Shown one piece after another: positions 10,358-24,689 of a DNA stretch of 64,000 bases. Origin of the DNA: Crotalaria pallida. Its lineage: Eukaryota > Streptophyta > Magnoliopsida > Fabales > Fabaceae. Numbering within the stretch: the first letter of the stretch is position 1; each line of letters starts with the position of its first letter. The stretch covers positions 5,892,501 to 5,956,500 of the forward strand of contig CM075650.1 in assembly GCA_037953625.1 (NCBI GenBank), given 5' to 3'. The position numbers were made by a program, and so were the translations under genes. A model generated the notes under the pieces. That model saw nothing but the letters and a program-made list of their open reading frames with translations. It was not told where the DNA came from and made no database searches.

Positions 10358-11129
10358 TGTGACACCCTTCTATAATTACCAGATAAATTCATATAATAAC
10401 TATCTCTTAGTTGAATAATATATAGACTTGTAAGTATTAGGAAAATATAGAAATAAAATTTTTCTTTTAAGGCGGGTGCACAAACCAAAACATGGAACTC
10501 TTGGAGAGAATAATTTGTATCGTTTAAAACTTTCTGTTGAATTCGGCATTTACTAGGATAATAAAATCTTTTCGTCATTTCCGATAGTATCGATACTTTT
10601 GAAAACATATTGGAATAGTAAGAATAGGCGATACTATCCATTCGTTTCTTTCGCGGAACTGATACAATTTTCAAATAATGTAGCCGAATTCTTTTAAATA
10701 AAACTAAATTAGAGTAAGCGGAAACAGTGGAACTAAGCATGATTGTAATGTAAAAAATAATGTACATATATATATAAGTAGGTCATAACATACATAGTTC
10801 CATAGTCACATCTCCAAGATCCAACTACAAGTCCATGACAGATCTATCTCAAAATAAAACCATAACCCTAAAGCTCTCAAAAACATATCTACAAAATATA
10901 CATATCAAAATATGAACTCTAGAGGTGGTGACATAGATCTGGTCGTAGCAGTAGTAGTAGTAGAAGTAGAAGTCTTCAGGTAGCAGAAATAAAAATCATC
11001 ATCAACAGCAGCAGCAGCATCTCCTCCACAGCATCCCTACATCGGATCCCCTGATCCTCATCATGTACCATATGCACATACCTAGGGATCATCGTCCCTC
11101 CACTGACTCACGATAGAATGAACTACTGG
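10358..11129 (-). mobile_element. Right (5') LTR of element A, first segment
   Basis: Starts TGTGACACCC like the solo LTR at 3298 and runs parallel to it until element B enters at 11130. The 5-bp duplication actgg (11125-11129 and 19857-19861) marks the entry point. Confidence 0.9.
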
Positions 11130-13646
11130 TGTAACATCCTACTTTCTATTACTAAAACTATTACTTAAAATTAACGTTTTATAAGGAAAACGTTTGGGGT
11201 TTATCAAAATTTCGACGGAGTTTCCTTTAAAAATAGTACTTTTCCCCAAAAAGAATTTAAAACCTGTCAGTCCAGAACAGTTTTCAACAAAATAGAAATA
11301 TAAATTCAGTCCCTTTACAAACAATAGGGATTCACTTAAACTCAGTGAAATGAAAAGATATAAATACGATCATTCAATTATACAAATGTTTTTAATCAAA
11401 ATGAAATCACTATAACAATTAAACAACTCTTTATAAAATAATTCATTACAATATAATCCCTAAGAATGGTTGCACTAAAATCGGGACCATAAGGTCACCA
11501 ATATCAATATACTCGCTACTATGAGTATACCTTGCCCGGCCTTGACATCATTGTGTGCCTTTCTCCAATGTGTACCTAATATGTCCATTGTAAGGGTGAG
11601 AACTTTGAAATCTAGATTAAAGAAAACATTTAAAAACAGTAACAAATCATAAAAAGGCATATTCATACACACGCAATAGCAGTCATACAATTCACAATTC
11701 AATTAACAAATAAAACATTGCAACGATCTTCAATTTATAAGTTATATATACTTATAGTACAATACTTTACTATAATACTATAATGCGCAATCACATGATT
11801 ATGCTATGCCACGTCACACTTAGATGGTTTAATTCTTGAATCCGATTTTAACAATTCATTTCATTCGATTAACTTTAACACTTTGATCGGATTCAATGAA
11901 TTAAAGCATCTATAACAATGCATTCACACTTTCCCTTTCACTTTCATCCTAACAATGTACTATAACAATTCACTGTAACTTTTATCCATAACAATAACAA
12001 TAAACTTAACAATAACATTTCCTAACAATGTACTATAACAATTCACTTTTCCCTTTTTCCAATAACAATATACATTCTCACATACCCCCTCCACTCTGGG
12101 GAAAAACCGACCAGGAGGAAGCATTTCTCAACCTCTGGTTGGGTGTTTCACATCCTCTAGGAATGTCGCTCACCCGCTTGCACGGTACGTAACACTCCTC
12201 AAGGGTAGTGTACTACGTACAATTTGGATTGATTCGCCCAAATTGGCTCTAGTAGAAATCACTATCACTGGCCACAAGGAGCCAAACTAAATAGAATTAC
12301 TATGGTTTGCATAGAACCAATCCCCGACACGGGTTGCGAACCCATGTCCTTTGGAAGATCAAAGTCCTCCATAGTAATTCCTAACATTTACTCTTGTCCT
12401 CATCTATCGTTAAAACGACGTATGTTTTTCCCCGACCCTTTCCGTCCACCTTTACTCCATGCATGTTCCAATATTCTAAGTGTTTCTCAATTGAATTTAA
12501 AACTCTCTTTGTTCTTTAGAAAATGTCCTTTAATTGGTTTAAACCCAATTAAGAAAGACTTAGCCCTATTTGATGCATAACTATATGAATGTCATTTTAT
12601 ACCTTTACAAACACAATATATATGTGTACAAACATATTATTTACATTCATAACAATAATATTCATAAATACAATAACAATTAAAATAAACCTATCTCAAG
12701 AACACACCATAAAATCTAGAGTTTCTAACCAAACTCTACCCTCTTAACCATAACCTAATCAATCAACCAAATACACCTAGTTATGTTTCTATTACTATAA
12801 ATAAACCCTTTCTCTAATACTAGACCCAAAGTAACCCCCTTACCTTGAGGAGAGAGAAAGTGAAATTGGGGTTTTTGATGAAGCTCCATGCCAAGCTCCA
12901 ATCCATGCTCCTATGACTCCTATTCCTTGCTCTTGAACCTTTTCTAAACTCCTTTGCATGATTAGAAGTCTCTATGGGGTTGATTACCCAACTTAGGGTT
13001 TTTTGGGGGATTTGGGGTTCCATGAAACTAGGAGAAATCATGGAGTTTGAGAGAGGGGAAATCATTAGGATGTGATGGGGAGATGTTTTATGGCTTTAAT
13101 TTGATGATTTATGGTGTTTCCATGGAGATTTGCTTCAAAACCTAGAGAGAGAAACTATGGAGGTCGAGAGAGAAGAAGAAGAAGTCGAGAATGAGGAGAG
13201 AGAAACAATTGGGAAAAATGAAGGAAAAACGCGTTTTTAATCAGATTTGGCTTAAAGTAATCGATTACTTCCTGAAAGTAATCGATTACTTTGCTCAAGG
13301 TAATCGATTAACTCACCCAAATAATCGATTACTTTGCTGCAACATCTTAATAATTGCACCAGAGATCAAGTAATCGATTACACCCATCAAGGTAATCGAT
13401 TACTTTGATGCAAAATCCTATTTTGATGGCTTTCTAACCCTATTTCATTTCCTTGGGCTCCTATACTCATCTAGGCTTGGATTACCACTCAAAACCTGAT
13501 TCCTATACTATTTAGACACATTCTAAGCTAGATCTACCTCATATCGTTATACTCTTAACTCAATTCTACACTCTAAACACTTGAACACATACTAATTTAC
13601 GTCTAATAACTATTCTAAACAGACACCGGAAATTGGGGATGTTACA
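11130..13646 (-). repeat. Left (3') LTR of element B
   Basis: 2517 bp. On the minus strand it holds a GTAATCGATTAC array (13256-13405), a pyrimidine-rich leader, a donor at 12843 (CCTCAAG|GTAAGGG) and an acceptor at 11576 (ATATTAG|GTACAC). Confidence 0.92.
13256..13405. repeat. Array of GTAATCGATTAC palindromes in LTR B
   Basis: Six copies of AATCGATT in a longer GTAATCGATTAC context, irregularly spaced. The array is repeated in the other LTR at about 19466-19615. Confidence 0.88.
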
Positions 13647-16600
13647 ATACTCCCCCACTTATATGAATTTCGTCCCCGAAATTCGGCTCACTTCAATGAC
13701 ATAAGGAAACATTGAGCTATATGCTCAACTATAGGGAAGGTCTTAACCTACGTACAAATAAACACGACTTTTGGGGATTTCGCTCCCCCACTTAGGATAC
13801 AACTTCGGTTGGGGTTCTATTACTATATCTACTTGATTACTATTGAGACTTTCACCAAAAAGTCTCACTTAGTCCATTAAGGTTCAAAACTTAAAGTTCT
13901 AGGTCCATGCGCACTACCTATTAATACAAACCTACTTAGTCCTATATTTACATACAACATATAATCATTCTAGAACAATTACGGCAACAAATTAAAATTC
14001 AATCACAATCAAAAGAAAGACTTAACACAAAAACCAAACATCAAGATATTTTGCTAAGTTAAAATTTTCCTTTTAAGATCAAACATAATTTAAGTGCAAG
14101 AAATATCATTTGAATTTTAACAAAGGGTACACTTTTGAAAGAAGAGTAGAGCATCAAATCTACACCAATAAGTAAAAACAATCCCTTCACACCAAAAGGA
14201 GTTTTGCATTAAATTGAATAAAAGGTTTGAAAAAAATTTTGCCAATGGCATTACTCCCTTAGAATTAAAAGAAATTATGATTGGTGTATGGATGCAGCAA
14301 GGTTTTTTTTTTGAAAGAAAACAGTTACATACATAGGGTTTCAAAACAAATTGCGAATAAACAATGAGAATCTTAAAAAGGGTTACATAGCCCTTATTGG
14401 TATATAGTACAATTAGAAAGTATGGTTGAAGATTGAGAAAGAAGATACTATCAAACTTCAACTAAGTTCATTTAATATAGAAAAGATAAGATTTGGAATG
14501 TCCTACCATTCCGGATTGTCAATCATAAATAACAAAATGCATTATACAAGTTAAAATTTTTGTTCTATGACAACATTTTTCTCAAAAAGTTAATCAAGAT
14601 TTGGAAGTACATTGAAGATAACTAGGATTGAAAACATAAGGGTTACGGTGAAAATAAACATAAGGATTAATCTTTGAGAATCACTCTAATAAAGTTAATA
14701 AAATTGGGTTGAAATATTATGTAGCTATGTACACATCAATCATATATATATATGTAGAAGACATGTTATCGTTCAACTAAAATCAAATGTATCAAAATTG
14801 TAAGTTTAACACTTGTAAAGTTTTCCCAAAAGAAAGGTTACCTTGAAACAGATAGACATAATAAAGAAAATGGGAATTCATAATTAACATGTAGGGAAAC
14901 ATAAGACAAATAACTTTGAAAAATATAGATATAATAGGAAAAGGGGAATTAAAAATTACCATGTAAGAAACACCAGGTAATTATCTTGGGAAAAATTTGA
15001 TTTGATACTTAGTTAAGAAAAATTAATATGAGACTCTTTTGAAATCACCTTTAATAGGAGGTGGAAAAATAATCTTTGTCAAAAATCGATTTGAAATAGT
15101 ACACGAAGTACTTGAAAGGATTTGGAATTTGGGAACTACCCCAAAATTACAAGAAAAGAGTTTATGAAAATAGGTGGACTTATCACAGAGTCCTACTAAG
15201 TTTAAAATCATAAATACACATATATAAAATTCCATCGTTCTAAAACATTAAAACTCTCTTCCTATATGCACATCTATATGCCTACACACCTACGTCTGAA
15301 ACTCTAGGACTCAATCAAAACAGACTTAGCTTCTACCGCCCAATCTATGAATGAAAAACTATTAAGGTTCTACACTCAATCTAAAAGAAACTTCTACTTC
15401 CAAACTAAAAGAAAAGTTTACACTATAAGACTTTAACTAAACCTATGCTTACTATTCTCTCATAGGCTTAGGGTTTCCTACTTGGTTCCTTAAGGTCAGA
15501 GACCGCACAACTACAACTTGCCCTTAAATCCTAATTGAGACTTTCCTCGTACTAACTAGACCTTGGTGCTACGACTTTTATAATGGATGTTTAAAACTAA
15601 AACTTTAACATTCACAAACTACATTCCCGGGAAGAGTTAAGAATAGTTAAAAAATGGTTTGCACTTTCGGAATACAGTTTGTTTAATAAATACAACAAAT
15701 TCCTTGGAGTTCTATATGAACTTGAAGGAATAAAGGATAACATCCATTACTCTGGTTTGGGTTCTAAACTAGATTTTTAATTCTAGGGTAGCTGCATTAC
15801 CTTTAACTCGCCTCACTACCTTCACGTCGCATTTTCCACTTCCACATTAAAGTAGAAACAATGGAGTACCAACTTCTGTGAAAAAGGTTTGGTACTTGGT
15901 GATAAAAGAATTTTCAAAAATTTGTATCTTCCTTGAAATAAGGAAAACACCTTGTACTTTTATAAATCATTTTTGTTTAAAACTTTAACAAAATCATCGT
16001 TTAGTAAAAGAAATGTCAAGCACTTACAAGTTCAAATCATTCACATAAGTTTTCAAAATCATTTCACCTTAGTTTTGGAACTGATTCAAAAGTTGTTGAG
16101 GATTCCTTTAACAAAGAAAAGTAAGAATCCTCCATGATCGTCAAACCCAAATAAAAGGAATAAATTCTTCGGTTAAAATTTAGTGTCATTCACCTTTTCA
16201 AATTGTAGTGAATGTCCTTCCTTTTATCTTAGTTTTGAAGTTCAAATATTGTTTTAAATTGACTTATGTCGCTTTCATTGAATTCCTATCAATTGACAAT
16301 CAGTGTAATTTAAGATTAAACTACAGTATCATTCAATTAGTTAGGAATCCGCAATGTGAGTAAAACTTTCTTGAAAGTTAGTGTTGCGACATTAAATCAA
16401 TTATCAGAGTTTGAATCAATTCTATACTTTGAAAAATATCAAAACATTACTATACTTGACATTTATTTCAAATCATAGTACTAATACTTTTCGAAAATAG
16501 AATCTTAGAAAGATTGGTTGCAAAAGCAGTGTCATACTTTAGCAATCAGAGTATATTTATCACCAAAGCATGATGTGGAAATGTAGAAGGTACTTAGGTC

Positions 16601-17339
16601 TTACTAAGATGACACTTAGTAATTATAGTTAAAGGCAATTACAATAGGTTAACCCGTATTCACTTTCGCTGTGCACTCTGATAAAGAATGCTCGGAGTGT
16701 ATACAACTAGATGACCTCTAATACCTGTTCTATTCTTAGACATAAAAATTAAATCCAACAATTATTTGATTGGATTCAAGGACTTGATGATGTCATCTGT
16801 CAATAAATACAAAATGCGAGGGATCCGTCTCGATTCTGCATTGCATTGAAAACAATATCATTTCCGTACTACCTAAGTTCCATTCAAATAAAAGATGACT
16901 CATCTTCGATTCAAATAAGGACTTTTGAAATTTCATGTTAAAACGAAATCTCAATCCCTTGTCATATTTGAAATAGACACGATTAATTCAAAACTAAGAG
17001 TTAGTCCTTCCCGTTGGGGTAGCAATTTCATGCTCTGACCCGTTGGGAGTTTTCCTTTCCCTTAGTCTTTACTTTCTGTCCATTTCTAAATACAACCAAT
17101 TACACTTTGAAAAAAATTGAGTTGGCCCACTTTAAATTGAAAATACACTTCTATGATTACTAAACTATGACTCACCCTACTAAACTATTCCCATTTCACT
17201 AATAATGCATGCATGAACACTAAAGTGCACTACTTAAATCAACTATCTACTAGTAACTCTCATGTGGAGTAACTCTTTGGGAGTAGGAAGATCCATACTC
17301 CATGTCCGAGGATTGCAACCATTGCTTTGATACCATAAA
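13647..17339 (-). other. Non-coding interior of element B
   Basis: 3.7 kb with only short chance frames. The polypurine tract is at 13647-13661 (minus strand TAAGTGGGGGAGTAT), next to a TTCGGGGACGAAATTC motif. The primer-binding site TGGTATCAAAGCAAT is at 17321-17335, four bases from the right LTR. Nothing like gag, protease, RT or integrase is seen in any frame. Confidence 0.85.
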
Positions 17340-19856
17340 TGTAACATCCTACTTTCTATTACTAAAACTATTACTTAAAATTAACGTTTTATTAGGAAAA
17401 CGTTCGGGGTTTATCAAAATTTCGACGGAGTTTCCTTTAAAAATAGGACTTTTCCCCAAAAAGAATTTAAAACCTGTCAGTCCAGAACAGTTTTCAACAA
17501 AATAGAAATATAAATTCAGTCCCTTTACAAACAATAGGGATTCACTTAAACTCAGTGAAATGAAAAGATATAAATACGATCATTCAATTATACAAATGTT
17601 TTTAATCAAAATGAAATCACTATAACAATTAAACAACTCTTTATAAAATAATTCATTACAATATAAGCCCTAAGAATGGTTGCACTAAAATCGGGACCAT
17701 AAGGTCACCAATATCAATATACTCGCTACTATGAGTATACCTTGCCCGGCCTTGACATCATTGTGTGCCTTTCTCCAATGTGTACCTAATATGTCCATTG
17801 TAAGGGTGAGAACTTTGAAATCTAGATTAAAGAAAACATTTAAAAACAATAACAAATCATAAAAAGGCATATTCATACACACGCAATAGCAGTCATACAA
17901 TTCACAATTCAATTAACAAATAAAACATTGCAACGATCTTCAATTTATAAGTTATATATACTTATAGTACAATACTTTACTATAATACTATAATGCGCAA
18001 TCACATGATTATGCTATGCCACGTCACACTTAGATGGTTTAATTCTTGAATCCGATTTTAACAATTCATTTCATTCGATTAACTTTAACACTTTGATCGG
18101 ATTCAATGAATTAAAGCATCTATAACAATGCATTCACACTTTCCCTTTCACTTTCATCCTAACAATGTACTATAACAATTCACTGTAACTTTTATCAATA
18201 ACAATAACAATAAACTTAACAATAACATTTCCTAACAATGTACTATAACAATTCACTTTTCCCTTTTTCCAATAACAATATACATTCTCACATACCCCCT
18301 CCACTCTGGGGAAAAACCGACCAGGAGGAAGCATTTCTCAACCTCTGGTTGGGTGTTTCACATCCTCTAGGAATGTCGCTCACCCGCTTGCACAGTACGT
18401 AACACTCCTCAAGGGTAGTGTACTACGTACAATTTGGATTGATTCGCCCAAATTGGCTCTAGCAGAAATCACTATCACTGGCCACAAGGAGCCAAAGTAA
18501 ATAGAATTACTATGGTTTGCATAGAACCAATCCCCGACACGGGTTGCGAACCCATGTCCTTTGGAAGATCAAAGTCCTCCATAGTAATTCCTAACATTTA
18601 CTTTTGTCCTCATCTATCGTTAAAACGACGTATGTTTTTCCCCGACCCTTTCCGTCCACCTTTACTCCATGCATGTTCCAATATTCTAAGTGTTTCTCAA
18701 TTGAATTTAAAACTCTCTTTGTTCTTTAGAAAATGTCCTTTAATTGGTTTAAGCCCAATTAAGAAAGACTTAGCCCTATTTGATGCATAACTATATGAAT
18801 GTCATTTTATACCTTTACAAACACAATATATATGTGTACAAACATATTATTTACATTCATAACAATAATATTCATAAATACAATAACAATTAAAATAAAC
18901 CTATCTCAAGAACACACCATAAAATCTAGAGTTTCTAACCAAAATCTACCCTCTTAACCATAACCTAATCGATCAACCAAATACACCTAGTTATGTTTCT
19001 ATTACTATAAATAAACCCTTTCTCTAATACTAGACCCAAAGTAACCCCCTTACCTTGAGGAGAGAGAAAGTGAAATTGGGGTTTTTGATGAAGCTTCATG
19101 CCAAGCTCCAATCCATGCTCCTATGACTCCTATTCCTTGCTCTTGAACCTTTTCTAAACTCCTGTGCATGATTAGAAGGCTCTATGGGGTTGATTACCCA
19201 ACTTAGGGTTTTTTGGGGGATTTGGGGTTCCATGAAAAGAGGAGAAATCATGGAGTTTGAGAGTGGGGAAATCATTAGGATGTGATGGGGAGATGTTTTA
19301 TGGCTTTAATTTGATGATTTATGGTGTTTCCATGGATATTTGCTTCAAAACCTAGAGAGAGAAACTATGGAGGTCGAGAGAGAAGAAGAAGAAGTCGAGA
19401 ATGAGGAGAGAGAAACAATTGGGAAAAATGAAGGAAAAACGCGTTTTTAATCAGATTTGGCTTAAAGTAATCGATTACTTCCTGAAAGTAATCGATTACT
19501 TTGCTCAAGGTAATCGATTAACTCACCCAAATAATCGATTACTTTGCTGCAACATCTTAATAATTGCACCAGAGATCAAGTAATCGATTACACCCATCAA
19601 GGTAATCGATTACTTTGATGCAAAATCCTATTTTGATGGCTTTCTAACCCTATTTCATTTCCTTGGGCTCCTATACTCATCTAGCCTTGGATTACCACTC
19701 AAAACCTGATTCCTATACTATTTAGACTCATTCTAAGCTAGATCTACCTCATATCGTTATACTCTTAACTCAATTCTACACTCTAAACACTTGAACACAT
19801 ACTAATTTACGTCTAATAACTATTCTAAACGGACATCGGAAATTGGGGATGTTACA
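17340..19856 (-). repeat. Right (5') LTR of element B
   Basis: 2517 bp, about 99% like the left LTR by eye. The donor and acceptor counterparts lie at 19053 and 17786. Confidence 0.92.
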
Positions 19857-19861
19857 ACTGG

Positions 19862-22633
19862 CTCGCCTCCGCTCTCGTCCTCCACGGGGTCCTCCTCGAT
19901 CTCATCCTATGGAGTGGGTACCCGACCACTAGGTACCGGGTCAGGAGATGGTGAGACCCTAACTGGGCTCCTCGGATCAGAAAGGGGAGTCTCCTCACGG
20001 ACGACTCTCGAAGAAAAAGGGTGTGAGCGGGTAGGTCGAAAACGGAAACTATGATATGAGCGAGCTGGTCGTGTGGGAAGTGGTCCATGATATGTGTAAA
20101 AAGGGGTACGTGCATAGTGTATATGATGGGAATCCTAAACCTACGAGGACGAAATCAAATCAGCGGGTTCGGGTGGTAGAAGGTAACCTCTACCTCTCTT
20201 CGAACACCGCGCGATGGTCCTCGTAGATCCATATGCCACTAGGAAGTAGCTGGATCTCGATGCAAGCGATGTAACGTGACATCACCTACAAGGGCATAGG
20301 GGTAACAATTCTACATACATAATCAATAGAGCATAAATATATGTACAATGTGAATGTATAGACATGCAATAATTAACAACAATCACATTTAGCATTTAGA
20401 AGTTATTGAATGTAAGTAGGATGCTCATACTTATTTCATTTATCAACATTATTTTAGATGAGTGGCATGATGTATGAACCTAGCTCTCAAGCCTATCTCC
20501 ATCATTCTATGACACTCTCTGACGTCCATCCTTTACTCCGTCCAGCACTCAACAGTGCGTTGTACTCCTAGGTGTACAACATTCGTACATTCACCAAGAA
20601 TGTACACGACAAGCTTGGAATACGTGCCACCCGAGCAACGTCCCGTCATCCAAACGGTATAACCATATCAGCATCTCACTATGCCGACCACGTCGTCAAA
20701 CATAACGTGTCATCAAGCGAGCCGTCAATTGGCACTCCAAAAGGCCCTCCTCATGTTACCAAAACATGATAAACGATCTATCATCCAAACTCCAGAATGA
20801 ATGCATTATTTTAACTTAAAGGAAATTGATTGGTATATAACGTGCCACCCGAGCAACGTCCCGTCATCCTAACGGTATAATTATATTAATCAATTTCTTT
20901 TAAGTCTAGATCCCTTGGATTATTTCTATTTAATCATTAACCAAATGATTCAGAATTAAAAATGGTATTTTTAATATTCTGGGTAAAACTACTCGAGTGT
21001 TCTTCAGAATACTCGAGTGTTCTTAAATTCTTTCCAGATTACTCGAGTAGTTCTCAGTTACTCGAGTTGTTCATGCCTTTCTGAGGATTTGGGTTTCAGA
21101 TTCATAAAAATACTCGAGTAATTCATGAGTACTCGAGTGTTCTTCACCAATTCCAGAACACTCGAATGACTCCTGCATTACTCGAGTGGTTTACCATAAA
21201 ATGTCCCTATACATCAGTTGATACTCTAGTTCTGGGCCTGGTACTCGAGTGTTTATAACAAAATACACACTATTTTAACACGGAATACTCAAGTATCAAG
21301 CCAAGTACTCGAGTCTTTTCTTACAGAACAGACTGGAAACTTGGTTTTAACATACCATTTTCAATTCTAACCATTTCTAAACCAATCCAATGATCAATAG
21401 AGTTCATACAACATATATTGAGCATGTCTAAACACTTAAAACACATCAAATAATAGATTTGACATGGGATCACATGATAATGCATAAAACATGAAAATTC
21501 ACAACTTAACATACCAAATTGCAATATACTCAATAAACTTGTGAATTCATGTTCAAGACAGCTTGCATGCAACATATGGGACTTGCTCATAACAAATTTA
21601 TAGCACCATTTGGTCTCCAAACCAATTTCCCTATTCAATCTAAGCCCTTAGAGCCTCTTGGTGGATCTCTAATTAAATTCATGCAATTTAAACTCTATCT
21701 AGTGAATAGAAAGTTTTCCCCTTACCTCAAAATCGTGTGAGAACTGAAATTGGACAGAAAAACGAACTCCAAGCTAGTTTCCCCAAGAACCATATGACAG
21801 CAACATAGTTTTGAGTGAGGTCATAAAACTAGAGATTTTGATTGTGAAATCATGCAAAACAATTGGGGAAAATAATTAGAAATCGTTCTCTGCAACATGC
21901 ATAAGAGAATGGAATGAAATTGAAGTCTCAAAAGTTCAAGAGCTTACAAAAATCAATGGCTCAAGTAAGCTCCAGGAACTGAAAACAGCTTCAACTCCTT
22001 CCCTTCTCAGATTCGATTCTCACTCTATACTTGCTTTCGACTAACAATCTTAGTGTCTTTACGAAGCCCTGGATGTGAGCTTCGTAATCGTGTATCACTC
22101 GAATTCTAACACTCGGAAATGAAGAGGAATCGAAGGAAACGAATTCGGAACCCTAACCTCACAATTTCATCAACAAAGCTTTCAAATTCGTTGATGAAGA
22201 GCTTAAATAGACGCTTGGAGCTTGCATGCAGATCGACACGACGGCTATGGACGTGGTTGGAGGGCGATTTCGTGTCAACAAAACGAAATCGTTGGTGGTG
22301 ACTCACCAAACGCACTAACTCGTGCAACTCTGACCAGAATACTCGAGTAGTCAAGATAATACTCGAGTATTTTGCCCAGTTTTTGAAAAATAATAATTTT
22401 ATTTACTTTCCCTCCAAAACCTTTCCTATAATTACTTCTAGGTCCCAACCCAGGGACTAATATGCAAAATGTTTATTTTATGCATAATTATACTCATTAA
22501 ATAAATGCACACACACATTCCCTAAATACATAACACAGAATTTTAATCAAGGATTAAAATAGAAATAATTAATTATAATAAATTTTATAATTAACATTTC
22601 ATTAATCAGGGATTAAAACTTTGGGGTGTTACA
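19862..22633 (-). mobile_element. Right (5') LTR of element A, second segment
   Basis: Continues the LTR after element B and ends GGTGTTACA. Together with 10358-11129 it gives about 3544 bp, close to the 3581-bp solo copy. It contains the second palindrome array (20993-21325), a predicted intron (21725 to 20286 on the minus strand), and the decayed copy of the LTR ORF near 20283-19862. Confidence 0.9.
20993..21325. repeat. ACTCGAGT palindrome array in right LTR of A
   Basis: About ten copies of ACTCGAGT, several with one mismatch (ctcgaatg, ctcaagta), matching the position of the array at 5240-5560 in the solo LTR. Confidence 0.82.
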
Positions 22634-23900
22634 ATCACCACTATTGATTTTAACCGTAACAACTCAATTAATCAATCCATAATTTCAATATGGATCAAAA
22701 GTGTCAGCGTCCACTTAAACAAAATTACCTAATGTTATTTGCAAACATATATAGTAGTTAAGATTTCACAAAACCACTTCAAAGAATTTCTAAACATAAT
22801 GTCAACTTTTCATAGTCCACTTCCTAAACTCAAGGATATAAAAAATTAAGATAAAAACCTGTTGTCAATTTTTAAAAAGGATCCTTTTAATGAAAAAGCT
22901 TCAAATACTCCATTTCAATATCAAAAGAAAACTAAATTTTGGAAACTCGATCCTTAACTAACATCGATATTTCATTGATATTGAGAAGTTTTTCTATAAA
23001 TCTCTAAGACTTTAATACTTCACAAAATTTTATCAAAAAAATTCTTATTCTCAAAAATCCAATCAATACAATCAGATTTCCCTCAAACAACTCGAAACCT
23101 AAATTCTATAACCAGCTTTGGAATATACAACTTTTCCTTAATATTCAAACTCAATATCCCAATGAGAATCGGCAACATAACATTTTATTTTTGATCATTC
23201 CCAAATATTGTATAGACATTCAATTGATTTCCAAAACAATTTATAACATCATTAGTTGAAAAAAAAAACTAGCCATTTATACGTACCTGCATTGCTAATT
23301 CTGACAGAACCAGTCATTTGAGTCATGATTAAAATCAAGAAGATTAACTTGAATTGACCTTTTTTTTTGGAGCTTAGAGCATAGGAATGTGAGAGAAAAC
23401 TTAATTATATGCTCCCAAAGAAACAAAAGTTGTCAATGGATTGAACTTCGTTCCCTAAATTGAATGTTCAAAATTTAAATTTTTGCTTATGACAAAGGTC
23501 ATGATTTTTTATATTCATATGGTACATGATTACTTTGATTGAAAATCAAAGGTTCCCCTACTAATAATTTTGATAATGACTTATAGTTATATAAGTATTT
23601 CATATAATCAATCATTATATTGAGAAGTGTAACCACTCTCCTTATTAGTCTTATATAAGGACATGATTTCTTATGAGAAAATAATAAGAGTGGATGATAT
23701 GATCCATTCCTGAAGAACGTCACTATATATGTTTAGGAATGAATGAAATGAGATGAAATGGTATAGCTAGTTCTTTATGAACTAGGTACTTAACTTTTTG
23801 GTACGTAGGAACATTTGCTTGCCTTCCATGTAAAACATGAAATATTTGTTAGTTTAATCATTAAGAGAAATCATTTTGTTTTCGTTAAATATGAAATAAT
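22634..23900. repeat. Duplicated flank P1, non-coding
   Basis: It matches 52633-52736 plus 55296-56460 almost throughout, with mostly point differences and short indels. The first 100 bp can be read as a weak copia-gag-like start (SVHLNKITY). No convincing gene is seen in the rest. Similarity ends at gaaataat (23900 and 56460). Confidence 0.75.
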
Positions 23901-24689
23901 GTTATGTTCCATTTTTTGTTGTGAATATTTTATGTCTTCCTAAAGATAAAATAGGCTTCCCTTTGTCGATTTTGTCAAATATATTGGAAGGAAATATTAT
24001 CACGTTTTGTAAATCTATATTTCAATCCTAAATATTATTTAAAAAAAAGTAATGTACGAGTGCAATGTTTTGTAACTCTATATTATATACTTTTGAGTCC
24101 AATCATTATAACCAGAAAGTTTCTCGGAGCTCTTACAGTAAAAGTTAGGAAAATTGGAACTTTTTATGCGAGATATGCCACGTGTCGACGATGTTTATTA
24201 TTTTAAAAAATAAAAAATTCTTGAAAAGATATGTCTTATTGATTAACACCCTTCCATAATAATGTTACTAAATACAGTTTAAAAAAATTAAATTCTGAAA
24301 TAATATTAATGCACTTTTACAGTAAAAAATCGAGACACCCTTTCATAATAATAATAATGTATTTTGACAATTTAAGACTTTATATATAACTGTGATACAT
24401 TTTTGAAGCACTCAAAAAAAAATGATTTCGTGTATAATAAGTGGTGCAATGTCTCAAACTAAGTACAAACAACAAGAAAAAAACTACCAATTAATACACC
24501 CGTACACATAAACTAATGCACTTATTTCATTACACAAAAATCATTGCAGGATAAATAACTTCACTTCAGGCACAAATGTATTCTTTTCGTTAAAAAATAA
24601 ATAATGTAGATAAATTTAAAAATAATTCTCGCATTTCTAAAATTTTTACTTTTTGATTTCTTTATCAATTTCAAACAACAATCCAAACA
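23901..24689. other. Intergenic, AT-rich
   Basis: No coding region. A short piece (atgttttgtaaatctatatt) also occurs near 40380 and 50100, hinting at shared ancestry with the peptide-gene segments. Confidence 0.4.

Larger units (their letters stand above)
11130..19856 (-). mobile_element. Element B: complete non-coding LARD-like LTR retrotransposon
   Basis: The 8.7-kb element has two LTRs of exactly 2517 bp (11130-13646 and 17340-19856), starting TGTAACATCC and ending GGATGTTACA, and a perfect target duplication actgg. It has a polypurine tract at 13647 and a Met-tRNA primer site at 17321. The 3.7-kb inside carries no gag or pol, which fits the large retrotransposon derivative class. By eye the LTRs differ at about two dozen positions with no gap (roughly 1%), so insertion is recent. 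It must depend on the enzymes of another element; the pre-polypurine motif shared with A suggests a chromovirus partner. It sits in the right LTR of A, in the same orientation. Confidence 0.92.

Noticed and set aside
12820..13065. Minus-strand frame of 81 codons in LTR B
   Set aside because: It crosses the predicted donor and is not kept open in the second LTR, which is 99% identical.
23270..23340. Possible small exon on the minus strand (MTQMTGSVRISNAG followed by GTACGT)
   Set aside because: The donor is lost in the duplicate at about 55850, no further exons were found, and the frame is short.
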